Shown in pieces: positions 1 through 7,380 of a stretch of 16,890 nucleotides of DNA. A model generated the notes under the pieces. The model saw only the letters and a list, made by a program, of their open reading frames with translations. It searched no databases and was not told where the DNA came from. Where the stretch lies: positions 1 to 16,890 of the forward strand of contig CAYNRQ010000022.1 in the NCBI GenBank assembly GCA_964399875.1, written 5' to 3'. Within the stretch, counting starts at the first letter, position 1, and each line of letters begins with the position of its first letter. The stretch is from CAYNRQ01 sp964399875 (GTDB taxonomy: Archaea > Aenigmatarchaeota > Aenigmatarchaeia > QMZP01). A program made the translations under genes and the position numbers.

Positions 1-61
1 ACCGCTCTATAGCGAGTTCACTAATATGTCAGGCGAGCGGTGACCGGTGGATGAACCAATA

Positions 62-68
62 TTTATAA
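62..68 (+). promoter_or_regulatory. TATA box of first surface-protein gene
   Basis: A TTTATAA element is centred about 26 nt upstream of the ATG at 91. This spacing places the predicted transcription start at or next to the start codon, so the mRNA is probably leaderless. No Shine-Dalgarno motif is visible. The 60 bases upstream hold no gene I can recognise. Confidence 0.6.
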
Positions 69-90
69 GCAAAGAAAGCCAAATATATTT

Positions 91-600
91 ATGAATACTG
101 TGAGAACAGGCATTATAGTGCTCATGTTTCTGATTCTTATTACTGTTTTTATAGCCAATATTAAGGCCTCTCCGGGAAGTGTGACAAGGTCTATAAACCC
201 GGGTGTTGCCAGGCCTAATCAGACAATAACAGTAACACTGAATGTGGATGTTAAAGAGGGTGAAAGATACTATATTATAGAGGAAATACCGTCAAAGGAT
301 TTAGAAATACAAAACCCTGGTGAACTCATAAAGGATCCTAATGATCATCTGAAGATGGTTGTAATAGAAGATGCAGCAGATACCGCACATGCCTACACTG
401 TAAAGGCGCCGGAAGCAGAGGGTTCTTATTCTATTTATGGCATTTATATTATAGAGGGTATGGAGACAAATGCAACAATATCAGGACAATCAACCATAGT
501 TGTTTCTTCGTCACCACCAATGGACACAAATATTCCGATAATAATTGCTATAGTAATCATAATAATTGTTATCGTGCTTGTTTTTTACATCAAAAAGTAA
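91..600 (+). CDS. Doubly membrane-anchored surface protein, short paralog
   Basis: Protein of 169 residues with a hydrophobic N-terminal signal or anchor (about 7-25) and a second strongly hydrophobic helix at the C terminus (about 147-166) ending in two lysines. The middle (about 30-140) reads as a beta-sandwich-like domain: PG, then VTLNV, a YYIIEEIP motif, and a final TIVV strand. The same module opens the two genes downstream, so this is the minimal member of a tandem family of three. I infer that the middle lies outside the cell, held at one or both ends in the membrane. There are few sequons and no cysteines, unlike its larger paralogs. No enzymatic motif is visible and the function is unknown; a structural or adhesion role is inference. 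A TATA box 26 nt upstream supports the start. Confidence 0.85.
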   Translation: MNTVRTGIIVLMFLILITVFIANIKASPGSVTRSINPGVARPNQTITVTLNVDVKEGERYYIIEEIPSKDLEIQNPGELIKDPNDHLKMVVIEDAADTAHAYTVKAPEAEGSYSIYGIYIIEGMETNATISGQSTIVVSSSPPMDTNIPIIIAIVIIIIVIVLVFYIKK

Positions 601-648
601 AATAGCAACAATATAAGATTTCTCTGACAATATATAAATAATGAAAAT

Positions 649-3600
649 ATGGAAAGGGAATGCATAATAGTTCCTATTATCGCCGCAATAATATTAGTTT
701 GGTTTTTGCAGAGCATTCTTACAGGTTTTTTCACTGTAAGATTTGACACTGTGCGGCATGTTACCAGGGTTTTGCCAGCCGGCCCTGTTACACCAGGAAG
801 CAGGGTTTCTGTCACCCTGAATGTGGGCATAATACCAGGCGATAGGTTCTATTTGATAGAGGAGATAATACCACGCGGATGGACCATAATAGACAGTGGA
901 GATCTTGTTGATGCAGGGAAAATCAACGCTTCTGAAGCAGGCCATCTTAAGAAGGCTGTTATATCAGGCGCAGATGACACTTCATATACATATATCTTGG
1001 AGGCGCCTGTATCCGCTGGTACATATACGTTCTCAGGTATATTTAGAATAGAAAACATGATTAGTGAAGAAAATATAAGAGGAGATAACACCATCGCTGT
1101 TGAAGTGAGTACTGAGATATGCAATGGAATTGATGATAATTTTAACATGGTTGTGGATGAGGGCTGTGACGATGACGATGACGATTACTGTGATGCTGGC
1201 ATGGTGAGGGATTCACTTTATTCCTGCACAGGGACCATCCAATGCTGTTTATCCGGGGGAAATGATTGTGTCGATACCCCATCAATAGGATACTACATCA
1301 ATCCAGGTTCAAATCAATACTGTGACTGCAACCCCTCTACAGGCCGGGGAGCTACTAGAGGAATAGCAGAGATATGCGGCAATGGGATAGATGAGGACTG
1401 CGATGGAAGTGATAGGATTTGCTGTCTGATAACAGATGCTGATTGGAATGAATCACAGATATATGACGGCCAGGCAGTGACGCTTTCAGTGAGAGGCAGT
1501 GACTGTGCAGATGGAGATATCATAGAACTGGAGCTATGGGAAACAGACGGGGCAACAAGTGAAATAGTCTCTGATATAGATCTTGGCACCATGGCTATGA
1601 GCGGGGGCAGCGCATCAAAGGAATGGGATGTTGTATGGAAAAGAGACACAGGTGATGCAACATCAGATCCAGAATACTTCTTTAAGGCCATGCTGCAATC
1701 AAACACATCCATCTTTAATGTTTCTGATGTACTAAGGGTAACAACAGATGACGAGGACAATGATGGTGTGCATGATAATATTGACTGCAATGATAATAAT
1801 CCAAACATAGGACAGTGCAGGGGATGTGCTGTGTGTTCTGATCCGTCTGGTATTGCAGGGACATGTATAGATGGGAAAATATGCCCTGATATTAAATGCA
1901 CAGGACTTTGCGGATATGGAAGATGCAACCTCACATCTATACCAGCATTTAAATTCCCTACAGAAAATTCAACCTGTGTTATTGTACGTGACATAGGCGT
2001 GTGTACAATAAGATGTCAAGACTATAACTGCAGATATGCCGGTGGATGTGAAGCAGATGATGACGGGGATGGTGTACCAAACCTGAATGACAGGTGTCCT
2101 AATACAGCACCAGAAGATGTTGGTATTGTAAATATATTCGGCTGCCCAAGACCAATTGCAACAAAGTTTACCCCTGATCTCACAACAGATTTTAACAGAA
2201 CAGACCTTTTAAACATAACAAACATGACACTGGGAATAACAAACATTGGCCAGATAAAGTTCATAGGAAAAACGAGATTATTAAGCTACATAGCCTTAAC
2301 CGCGAGACGATTGAATCTGGATTCTTATGTGGATATACAAAGAGGCAGGGTAAATGTTGACTCCAGGGTGCTTACAATGCTGAATAAAAAGGCCATTATA
2401 AGACTTTTCAATCTCACAATTCAGAGGCCTGTTATAAAGAAAGACGGAAGGGTGTGCCTTAATTGCATAATATTAAGGCCCGAGGAGTATTCAGGGAGTC
2501 CGGGAAACCCAGACAACATCACATTCCTTGTCCCTAACTTCACAGAATACACTGTTGAGGAGTCTGTCTGCGGGGACGATTACTGCTATGAATCACATGA
2601 GAACTGTTCTGCATGCCCAGCAGATTGTGGCGATTGCCCATGCACTGATACAGATGGAGATGGTTATAATGGAACAGGAAGCTGCAGTCCCGCCACCCCT
2701 GGATATGATTGCGATGAAACTGACACAGAAGTTAATCCCGGCATGACAGAAATCTCTTACAACGGAAGGGATGATGACTGTAATTCTTTAACAAGGGATT
2801 ATGACCTGGACGGAGACATGAACAATGCAACTGCTTATGGAGGTACAGACTGCAATGATAATAACCCAGACATAGGACAATGTACAGGGTGTGCTGTATG
2901 CTCAGATTCAAGTGGCATGTCAGGAGTATGCGAGGCAGATGACAGCTACTGTGAACCAATAGAGTGCCCAACAAGTCCTGTATGTGCTTATGGATCGTGC
3001 AACTCAACATCAATAGCTGTGTTTGATCATCCTGCAGAAGAGACAGCATGCTCGTTAACAGGGGATAATGGCGTGTGCGAACCAAATGAGTGTCAAAATT
3101 ATCATTGTGAGTATGTTGGAGATTGTGAAGCAGATGATGACGGGGATGGTGTACCAAACCTGAATGACAGGTGTCCTAATACAGCACCAGAAGATGTTGG
3201 TATTGTAAATATATTCGGCTGCCCAAGACCAATTGCAACAAAGTTTACCCCTGATCTCACAACAGATTTTAACAGAACAGACCTTTTAAACATAACAAAC
3301 ATGACACTGGGAATAACAAACATTGGCCAGATAAAGTTCATAGGAAAAACCACACCAATCTTATTTTCTGCTATTGATTCAAGATATACACCAATGGATT
3401 TTGATTCTAATGTGGATATGACCCATAATCTTGTGGATATTGACAGTGCAGCTCTAAACATGCTCAATAAACCAGCAATAATAAGGTTATTCAATCTTGC
3501 ATGGACAAAACCAATAATACTAAAGAATGGTGATATCTGTTCAGACTGTGAGATAATGCAGTATATGGGTCAAACAAACATAACATTTTATGTTAAAGGT

Positions 3601-4278
3601 TTCAGCAATTACTCAACAGGCGAACACTTTTGTGGTGACGGCAGCTGTGATAGTGATGTGGATGAATCCTGCTCTAACTGTGAAACTGACTGTGGAGTCT
3701 GCTCCCGGCAACCACCTGGCGGGGATGGAGAACAACCATCTGTTACTCCAGGCCCAAGTTTGTCCTGTGGTGATCAGCCTGTGCAGCCATGCGCCTCAGC
3801 TGTATGGGAGGATTATCCAATATGTGCATGGAATACATCACAATGCGAAGAAGATACACGGGTGTGTACAGTTGGTGAAAAGAGATGTCTGGGCAATTAC
3901 CTCCAGAGATGCGAGGAAAGGTCAGATGCCCTGTGGTATACATTAGAGGTGTGTTACCATGGATGCAATATAAGCTCTTTATCATGCAATCCGGGCTCTG
4001 TAGTCTGCGAGGAGAGATGGACATGCTCTGCATGGAGCACCTGTGCAGATGGTGTTCAGACAAGGCTTTGCTATGATTCAAATAAATGCAACACATTTAA
4101 TGAAAAACCACTGGAGGTTAGGAATTGCGAGGCAGGTCCTTCATGGCTAAAAGAGTTAGACTTTGAAACCCTTACACGCATAGCAATAATAGTGATTACA
4201 GGAATATTGATTGTACTTATTGTGTTTTTCAGAAAATCCATGCATAATGATTCTGAACTATTATTAAAAGAAACATAA
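649..4278 (+). CDS. Large Cys/Asp-rich surface protein with MopE- and TSP3-like repeats
   Basis: A 1209-residue protein. N-terminal anchor about 5-25; then the family beta-sandwich module (about 35-152) with the IPRGW motif; then MopE-like metal-binding motifs (EICNGIDDN near 157, NGIDEDCDG near 245, YNGRDDDCN near 700). Acidic TSP type-3-like segments (DDDGDGVPNLNDRCP) occur near 468 and 827 and presumably bind calcium. Two long modules of about 359 residues (near 375-730 and 734-1085) are homologous to each other. A Cys-rich tail contains a TSP1-like stretch (WTCSAWSTCADGVQTRLC) near 1125-1145. A C-terminal membrane helix lies near 1176-1195, followed by a short charged tail. Many N-x-S/T sequons fit archaeal surface glycosylation. 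It follows the short paralog by 48 nt. Role in the envelope or in adhesion is inference. The start is chosen because it precedes the anchor; a TATA-like ATATAA near 611 fits a short leader. Confidence 0.88.
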   Translation: MERECIIVPIIAAIILVWFLQSILTGFFTVRFDTVRHVTRVLPAGPVTPGSRVSVTLNVGIIPGDRFYLIEEIIPRGWTIIDSGDLVDAGKINASEAGHLKKAVISGADDTSYTYILEAPVSAGTYTFSGIFRIENMISEENIRGDNTIAVEVSTEICNGIDDNFNMVVDEGCDDDDDDYCDAGMVRDSLYSCTGTIQCCLSGGNDCVDTPSIGYYINPGSNQYCDCNPSTGRGATRGIAEICGNGIDEDCDGSDRICCLITDADWNESQIYDGQAVTLSVRGSDCADGDIIELELWETDGATSEIVSDIDLGTMAMSGGSASKEWDVVWKRDTGDATSDPEYFFKAMLQSNTSIFNVSDVLRVTTDDEDNDGVHDNIDCNDNNPNIGQCRGCAVCSDPSGIAGTCIDGKICPDIKCTGLCGYGRCNLTSIPAFKFPTENSTCVIVRDIGVCTIRCQDYNCRYAGGCEADDDGDGVPNLNDRCPNTAPEDVGIVNIFGCPRPIATKFTPDLTTDFNRTDLLNITNMTLGITNIGQIKFIGKTRLLSYIALTARRLNLDSYVDIQRGRVNVDSRVLTMLNKKAIIRLFNLTIQRPVIKKDGRVCLNCIILRPEEYSGSPGNPDNITFLVPNFTEYTVEESVCGDDYCYESHENCSACPADCGDCPCTDTDGDGYNGTGSCSPATPGYDCDETDTEVNPGMTEISYNGRDDDCNSLTRDYDLDGDMNNATAYGGTDCNDNNPDIGQCTGCAVCSDSSGMSGVCEADDSYCEPIECPTSPVCAYGSCNSTSIAVFDHPAEETACSLTGDNGVCEPNECQNYHCEYVGDCEADDDGDGVPNLNDRCPNTAPEDVGIVNIFGCPRPIATKFTPDLTTDFNRTDLLNITNMTLGITNIGQIKFIGKTTPILFSAIDSRYTPMDFDSNVDMTHNLVDIDSAALNMLNKPAIIRLFNLAWTKPIILKNGDICSDCEIMQYMGQTNITFYVKGFSNYSTGEHFCGDGSCDSDVDESCSNCETDCGVCSRQPPGGDGEQPSVTPGPSLSCGDQPVQPCASAVWEDYPICAWNTSQCEEDTRVCTVGEKRCLGNYLQRCEERSDALWYTLEVCYHGCNISSLSCNPGSVVCEERWTCSAWSTCADGVQTRLCYDSNKCNTFNEKPLEVRNCEAGPSWLKELDFETLTRIAIIVITGILIVLIVFFRKSMHNDSELLLKET
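2047..2273 (+). repeat. Internal repeat core, copy 1 (227 bp, identical to copy 2)
   Basis: This segment is identical base for base to 3124-3350, an offset of 1077 bp (359 codons). It encodes residues 467-542: the TSP3-like acidic loop, a GCPRPIATKFTP linker and an Asn-rich segment with several sequons. The coding sequence on both sides is clearly homologous between the two modules but strongly diverged. Confidence 0.97.
3124..3350 (+). repeat. Internal repeat core, copy 2 (227 bp, identical to copy 1)
   Basis: Perfect copy of 2047-2273 within the same reading frame, encoding residues 826-901. The first mismatches are immediately outside both edges (a/t on the left, g/c on the right). Confidence 0.97.
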
Positions 4279-4281
4279 ATA
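4274..4281 (+). promoter_or_regulatory. TATA box of third surface-protein gene
   Basis: CATAAATA overlaps the stop codon of the 1209-residue gene and is centred about 25 nt before the ATG at 4302. This suggests an independent, leaderless promoter and favours the ATG at 4302 over the one at 4311. Confidence 0.5.
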
Positions 4282-4301
4282 CCAGAAAATATAACTATAT
4301 A

Positions 4302-5306
4302 ATGACATGCATGAATACACAAAACAACCCCGCAGTTATTATTTTATTGATAGTTGCAATATTGGGGTTCTATCTATACAATGAAGCCAAGGGCTATACC
4401 ATAAGATTTGCTGACAGTCCATATGTTAACAGAGAGATATCCCCAGATACAGTTGAACCAGAAGGCAGGGTTTCTGTTACCCTAAGGGTAGGCGTACTGC
4501 CTACTGACAGATTTTATATAATAGATGAGATCATCCCAGATGGCTGGACAGTTATTGATGAAGGCGGTCTTAATTATTCATCCACTGCTGACCTTAGTAG
4601 TATATGCAATCAATATGATACATCTAAGTGTGGAGATGGTAAAATCCATTTGAAGAAGGTGCGTTTAAACAGATCTGCAACCCCGGTAATTGACACTTCT
4701 TTTACATATATTATACAGGCCCCCCCATCCACAGGTGAGTATGTGTTTGCAGGAACATATCGTATTGAGAGCATGGGCAGCGATGAAAATATAGGTGGTG
4801 AACAGAGAATAACAGTCCAGACCGGTGGCGGACAATTACCTCTTCCGTCCACTCCTTGTACAGAGGGAGAGAAAAAACCATGCGGGTCCAATGTTGGAGA
4901 ATGCAGTGAGGGGAACATGATATGCGTAAACGGTCAGTGGGGTGATTGCATAGGGATTGTTGAACCTTCAATAGAGATATGTGACAAAAAGGACAATGAC
5001 TGCGATGGAGAAACAGATGAGAATTGTTTAAACAGACAGAATGCAACATGCGGTGACGGAAAGATACCAGAAATGGGATGCTTCTGCAACGGTATTCTTT
5101 ACAAAAGCGGATACTGTTATAGCAATGAATACAGCCCACGGGAACGTGAACCCTTCCCTTGGATAGTGCTTGTTATTGCAGGTGTGGCTATTCTGCTGGT
5201 GCTTCTTGCTTTGCTTGTATACCAATCACAAAAAGGAAAAAAAGAATTAGACTTAAAGGCGTTGGAAGAAAGATTCGGTAAACAATATTCACTAATAAGG
5301 TTATAA
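4302..5306 (+). CDS. Doubly anchored surface protein with MopE-like motif, medium paralog
   Basis: A 334-residue third member of the tandem family. N-terminal anchor about 10-28; the shared beta-sandwich-like module about 35-172, with matching landmarks (VSVTLRVGVLP, DRFYIIDEIIPDGW, DTSFTYIIQAP, FAGTYRIESM). A Cys-rich segment (about 185-245) reads as a MopE-like putative metal-binding motif (EICDKKDNDCDGETDENC) preceded by the PCGSNVGECSEG pattern common in such proteins. A second Cys cluster lies near 248-270. The C-terminal membrane helix (about 283-303) is followed by a longer Lys-rich cytoplasmic tail than in its paralogs. The gene starts 23 nt after the stop of the 1209-residue gene. 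It lacks the duplicated 359-residue modules. Cell-surface location is well supported by the architecture; the biochemical role is unknown. Confidence 0.87.
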   Translation: MTCMNTQNNPAVIILLIVAILGFYLYNEAKGYTIRFADSPYVNREISPDTVEPEGRVSVTLRVGVLPTDRFYIIDEIIPDGWTVIDEGGLNYSSTADLSSICNQYDTSKCGDGKIHLKKVRLNRSATPVIDTSFTYIIQAPPSTGEYVFAGTYRIESMGSDENIGGEQRITVQTGGGQLPLPSTPCTEGEKKPCGSNVGECSEGNMICVNGQWGDCIGIVEPSIEICDKKDNDCDGETDENCLNRQNATCGDGKIPEMGCFCNGILYKSGYCYSNEYSPREREPFPWIVLVIAGVAILLVLLALLVYQSQKGKKELDLKALEERFGKQYSLIRL

Positions 5307-5385
5307 TAATTTTCTTGCCCCCATAGGTACAATTAAATTCAGCATAAAAGGAAAAAAATTCGAAATAAAAAGATCCTGATAATAA

Positions 5386-5447
5386 GAACCTGCGTCTCAA
5401 CCACGAACCGGATGCAGAGATGCCAGCATCTCGCGAGACACGGGTTC
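5386..5447. ncRNA. GC-rich long hairpin, putative structured RNA or bidirectional terminator
   Basis: Bases 5386-5398 (GAACCTGCGTCTC) pair with 5435-5447 (GAGACACGGGTTC) over 13 positions with one mismatch and one G-T wobble. Inside it GAGATG at 5417-5422 pairs with CATCTC at 5427-5432 around a CCAG loop. By my count about 60% of the 62 bases are G or C, against very AT-rich flanks, which in AT-rich archaea is a hallmark of stable RNAs. It lies in the 186-bp gap between two convergent genes, so it could also end transcription from either side. It does not fold as a tRNA, and I see no convincing box C/D motif. The rest of 5307-5492 holds no supported gene. Confidence 0.4.
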
Positions 5448-5492
5448 TCTCAAAAACCAACAATCACTACCTTCAATTCTTGAGATACGCAA

Positions 5493-5912
5493 TTAATCTC
5501 CAATTACAGTAACAATAATCTCGCGTTCTCTTGCTTTCGTATCGAAATCTAAAATTACAATATTTTGCCATGTGCCCAGCATGAGTTTTCCATTCTCAAA
5601 GGGTATTGTCACACTAGGACCCATAAGAGTTGCCCTTACATGGCTTTTTCCATTATTGTCTCCCCATGTTTCTGTGTGCTTGTATCTTATATTTGAAGGA
5701 ACTATTCTTTCCATTGCATTCTTCATATCCTCAACAAGGTTTGGCTCAAACTCTATTGTAGATACAGATGCAGTTGAACCGGATACAAAAACAGTTGCAA
5801 TACCATTTTTTATCCCTGAGCTTGAGATAACATTCTGAATGTTCTCTGTTATGTCTACAATATCTGTTTCCTGTATTGTATTTACCTTAATTTTATTGTT
5901 CTTAACCTTCAT
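5493..5912 (-). CDS. yjbQ: YjbQ family protein (UPF0047)
   Basis: At 139 residues it has the usual length for the YjbQ/UPF0047 family. Family landmarks are visible: GSTASVSTIEFEPNL (45-59), the sequence around His79 (KHTETWGDNNGKSH, His91), HVRATLMGPSVTIPF and the LGTWQNIVILDFD segment near 112-124. Bacterial relatives have been reported to show weak thiamine-phosphate synthase activity and the family forms a compact trimer with a bound-metal or phosphate site. The physiological role remains unclear, so only the family call is firm. Its ATG overlaps the stop of the upstream membrane-protein gene by 11 bp and is preceded by a GGGAGG ribosome-binding site, showing that it is the second gene of a two-gene operon. 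Confidence 0.93.
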   Translation of the reverse strand: MKVKNNKIKVNTIQETDIVDITENIQNVISSSGIKNGIATVFVSGSTASVSTIEFEPNLVEDMKNAMERIVPSNIRYKHTETWGDNNGKSHVRATLMGPSVTIPFENGKLMLGTWQNIVILDFDTKAREREIIVTVIGD

Positions 5913-6114
5913 ATCTGGCCCTCCCGCTAAAGAGTAAAGTGAAGGCTGTTATGCCAATAATCACGAATCCAACAAGTCTCATAATTACAATATCACCCTG
6001 TAGTAACTCTTGATCAAAAAATATTTTGAATATGAATTCTGGTATAAAAATAAGCATTATTCCAAAAATAACTACTAATAATATACCTATAACTTTGGCT
6101 AATCCGCTCTTCAT
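5902..6114 (-). CDS. Small two-helix membrane protein
   Basis: A 70-residue protein with two predicted membrane helices: about 6-26 (IGILLVVIFGIMLIFIPEFI) and about 44-63 (MRLVGFVIIGITAFTLLFSG), separated by a short polar loop with an acidic patch (FFDQELLQGD). It ends in RARYEG, probably cytoplasmic. No family is recognised. It is the first gene of an operon with yjbQ (11-bp overlap), and its promoter lies in the 35-bp gap shared with the divergent DedA-like gene. A TATA-like TTTTATATC on the minus strand (6136-6144) is centred 26 nt before its ATG, supporting both the start and expression. Confidence 0.75.
   Translation of the reverse strand: MKSGLAKVIGILLVVIFGIMLIFIPEFIFKIFFDQELLQGDIVIMRLVGFVIIGITAFTLLFSGRARYEG
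5919..5925 (-). promoter_or_regulatory. Shine-Dalgarno site of yjbQ
   Basis: On the minus strand GGGAGGG lies 6 nt before the yjbQ ATG, inside the coding end of the upstream gene. It is one of the few clear ribosome-binding sites here, as expected for an internal operon gene that cannot use a leaderless start. Confidence 0.65.
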
Positions 6115-6149
6115 AATAATATTTTATTATCAGCAGATATAAAATAAAT
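6115..6149. promoter_or_regulatory. Compact divergent leaderless promoter pair
   Basis: Only 35 bp separate two divergent ATGs. For the plus-strand gene TTTTATTAT (6122-6130) is centred 24 nt before the ATG at 6150. For the minus-strand gene TTTTATATC (6136-6144, minus strand) is centred 26 nt before the ATG at 6114. Each TATA box therefore sits near the other gene's start, so the two transcription complexes should exclude each other. Confidence 0.6.
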
Positions 6150-6773
6150 ATGGTAGATCTGATATCAATCGGCTTACAGTTCAGGCAGTGGGCCAACATG
6201 TTTGTTGCTGAGTGGGGTTATCTTGGTATATTTTTCATTAGTCTGATAGGAAATGCCAGTATTATCCTCCCTGTTCCTGCATTTGCTGTTGTCTGGATGA
6301 TGGGCTCACAGATGAATCCGTGGATTCTTGGTATCGTAGCCGGAGCTGGTGCAGCTATCGGAGAGATGACAGGATACGCCCTTGGCATGGGAGGAAGGGC
6401 TGTTATCCAGAAAAAGCATAAGAGAATGCTTGAAAAAACCAAGAAATGGGTTGAAAAGCACGGCATGTTTTCTATTATCGTTTTTTTTGCTGCAACTCCC
6501 TTTCCTGATGACATTGTTGGCATCCTGGGCGGTGTTATAAAATACAACATCAAGAGATTCCTGCTGGCCTCTTTTATAGGAAAGGCCCTATTGCATGTTG
6601 CTATTGCGTGGTTTGGCTATGCCAGCTCTCTTATATTCGGCCAATGGCTCTTTGACCTGTCATCCGTCATATTCGCATTACTATTATTTGTGATATTTAT
6701 ACTGGTTATTCACAACATAGTAATCAAGGTTTTGATAGAAAAGGGCTATATCAAGGCGCCTCAAAAGTCTTAA
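6150..6773 (+). CDS. DedA/VTT (SNARE-associated) family membrane protein
   Basis: A 207-residue polytopic membrane protein. The VTT/DedA signature is visible: a hydrophobic entry helix with LPVPAF (40-45), the GAGAAIGEMTGYALG motif (about 65-79) with its acidic residue at Glu72 and glycine spacing, a Lys/Arg-rich amphipathic segment (82-104), the re-entrant FFAATPFPDDIVGILGG segment (112-128), and two C-terminal helices ending near 197. DedA proteins are now linked to lipid flipping or transport across membranes; substrate here is unknown. Length matches the family. It is transcribed from the divergent 35-bp promoter and followed after 1 nt by the HhH protein, so the two are cotranscribed although no functional link is obvious. 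Confidence 0.88.
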   Translation: MVDLISIGLQFRQWANMFVAEWGYLGIFFISLIGNASIILPVPAFAVVWMMGSQMNPWILGIVAGAGAAIGEMTGYALGMGGRAVIQKKHKRMLEKTKKWVEKHGMFSIIVFFAATPFPDDIVGILGGVIKYNIKRFLLASFIGKALLHVAIAWFGYASSLIFGQWLFDLSSVIFALLLFVIFILVIHNIVIKVLIEKGYIKAPQKS

Positions 6774-6774
6774 C

Positions 6775-7380
6775 ATGAATAAAAAAATAAACAAACTGAT
6801 TCAGGAATTCGGCCAGACATATTCTGAAGAGCTCGGGATAGATCTGGAATCCAAGAAATCCGGTGAAATATTTAAGTGGTTTCTGGCTTCTATACTTTTT
6901 GGCAAGAGAATAGGAGAGAATATAGCAAAAAGCACGTATATGGAATTCAAAAAGGAAGGAATCCTAACACCAAGGAGGATTCTGAATGCCGGGTGGGACA
7001 GACTGGTAAAGATTCTGGATGCAGGCGGTTATGTTCGCTATGATTACTCAACAGCAACCAGGCTTTTAGGAATCTGCAAAAACTTGCTTGAATGGTATGG
7101 CGGCTCCCTGCTTAATCTGCACAACAGCTCAAAGAACCCCCGCGATCTGGAGAAAAGACTGCAGATGTTCAAGGGAATAGGCCCTGTCACCACAAACATA
7201 TTCCTTCGCGAGATGCGTACTATATGGAAAAAAGCAGACCCAGAACCATCAGAGCGAATAAAAAAGGCAGCACAGAAACTTGGTATAAGTATTAAGAATA
7301 TTAACAGAAAGACGAAGAGTTTTGCAAGGCTGGAATGTGCGCTGTTAAGATGGGGCAAAAACGCTCACAGAAGAAACTAA
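6775..7380 (+). CDS. HhH-GPD type DNA glycosylase-like protein
   Basis: A 201-residue, helix-rich protein. The region 70-110 (ILNAGWDRLVKILDAGGYVRYDY) resembles the segment before the helix-hairpin-helix in endonuclease III relatives. The hairpin itself is LQMFKGIGPVTTNIFL (129-144). Endonuclease III has a catalytic Lys in GVGRKTA; here that position is Val139, so lyase activity by that route is unlikely. Asp155 in KKADPEP is a candidate for the conserved catalytic Asp, but the usual VDTH context is missing. The C-terminal four-Cys iron-sulfur loop is absent. It could be a monofunctional base-excision glycosylase or a DNA-binding relative without activity. Starts 1 nt after the DedA-like stop; its end overlaps the convergent nitroreductase by 4 bp. 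Confidence 0.7.
   Translation: MNKKINKLIQEFGQTYSEELGIDLESKKSGEIFKWFLASILFGKRIGENIAKSTYMEFKKEGILTPRRILNAGWDRLVKILDAGGYVRYDYSTATRLLGICKNLLEWYGGSLLNLHNSSKNPRDLEKRLQMFKGIGPVTTNIFLREMRTIWKKADPEPSERIKKAAQKLGISIKNINRKTKSFARLECALLRWGKNAHRRN

Noticed and set aside
1314..1994. 226-codon minus-strand open frame opposite the large surface protein
   Set aside because: It is Ser/Pro/Leu-rich and lies wholly inside a well-supported gene. It is explained by the strongly biased codon use of Asp/Cys-rich repeats on the plus strand.
2022..3494. Two nearly identical minus-strand frames (near 2022-2264 and 3102-3494)
   Set aside because: They are only the antisense reading of the duplicated 227-bp core, not independent genes.
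5386..5447. tRNA gene in the GC-rich hairpin
   Set aside because: No 7-bp acceptor stem, T-loop consensus or anticodon arm can be laid out on either strand.
5188..5463. 91-codon minus-strand frame across the convergent spacer
   Set aside because: It overlaps the end of the third surface-protein gene and the GC-rich hairpin, has no promoter and no protein-like pattern.
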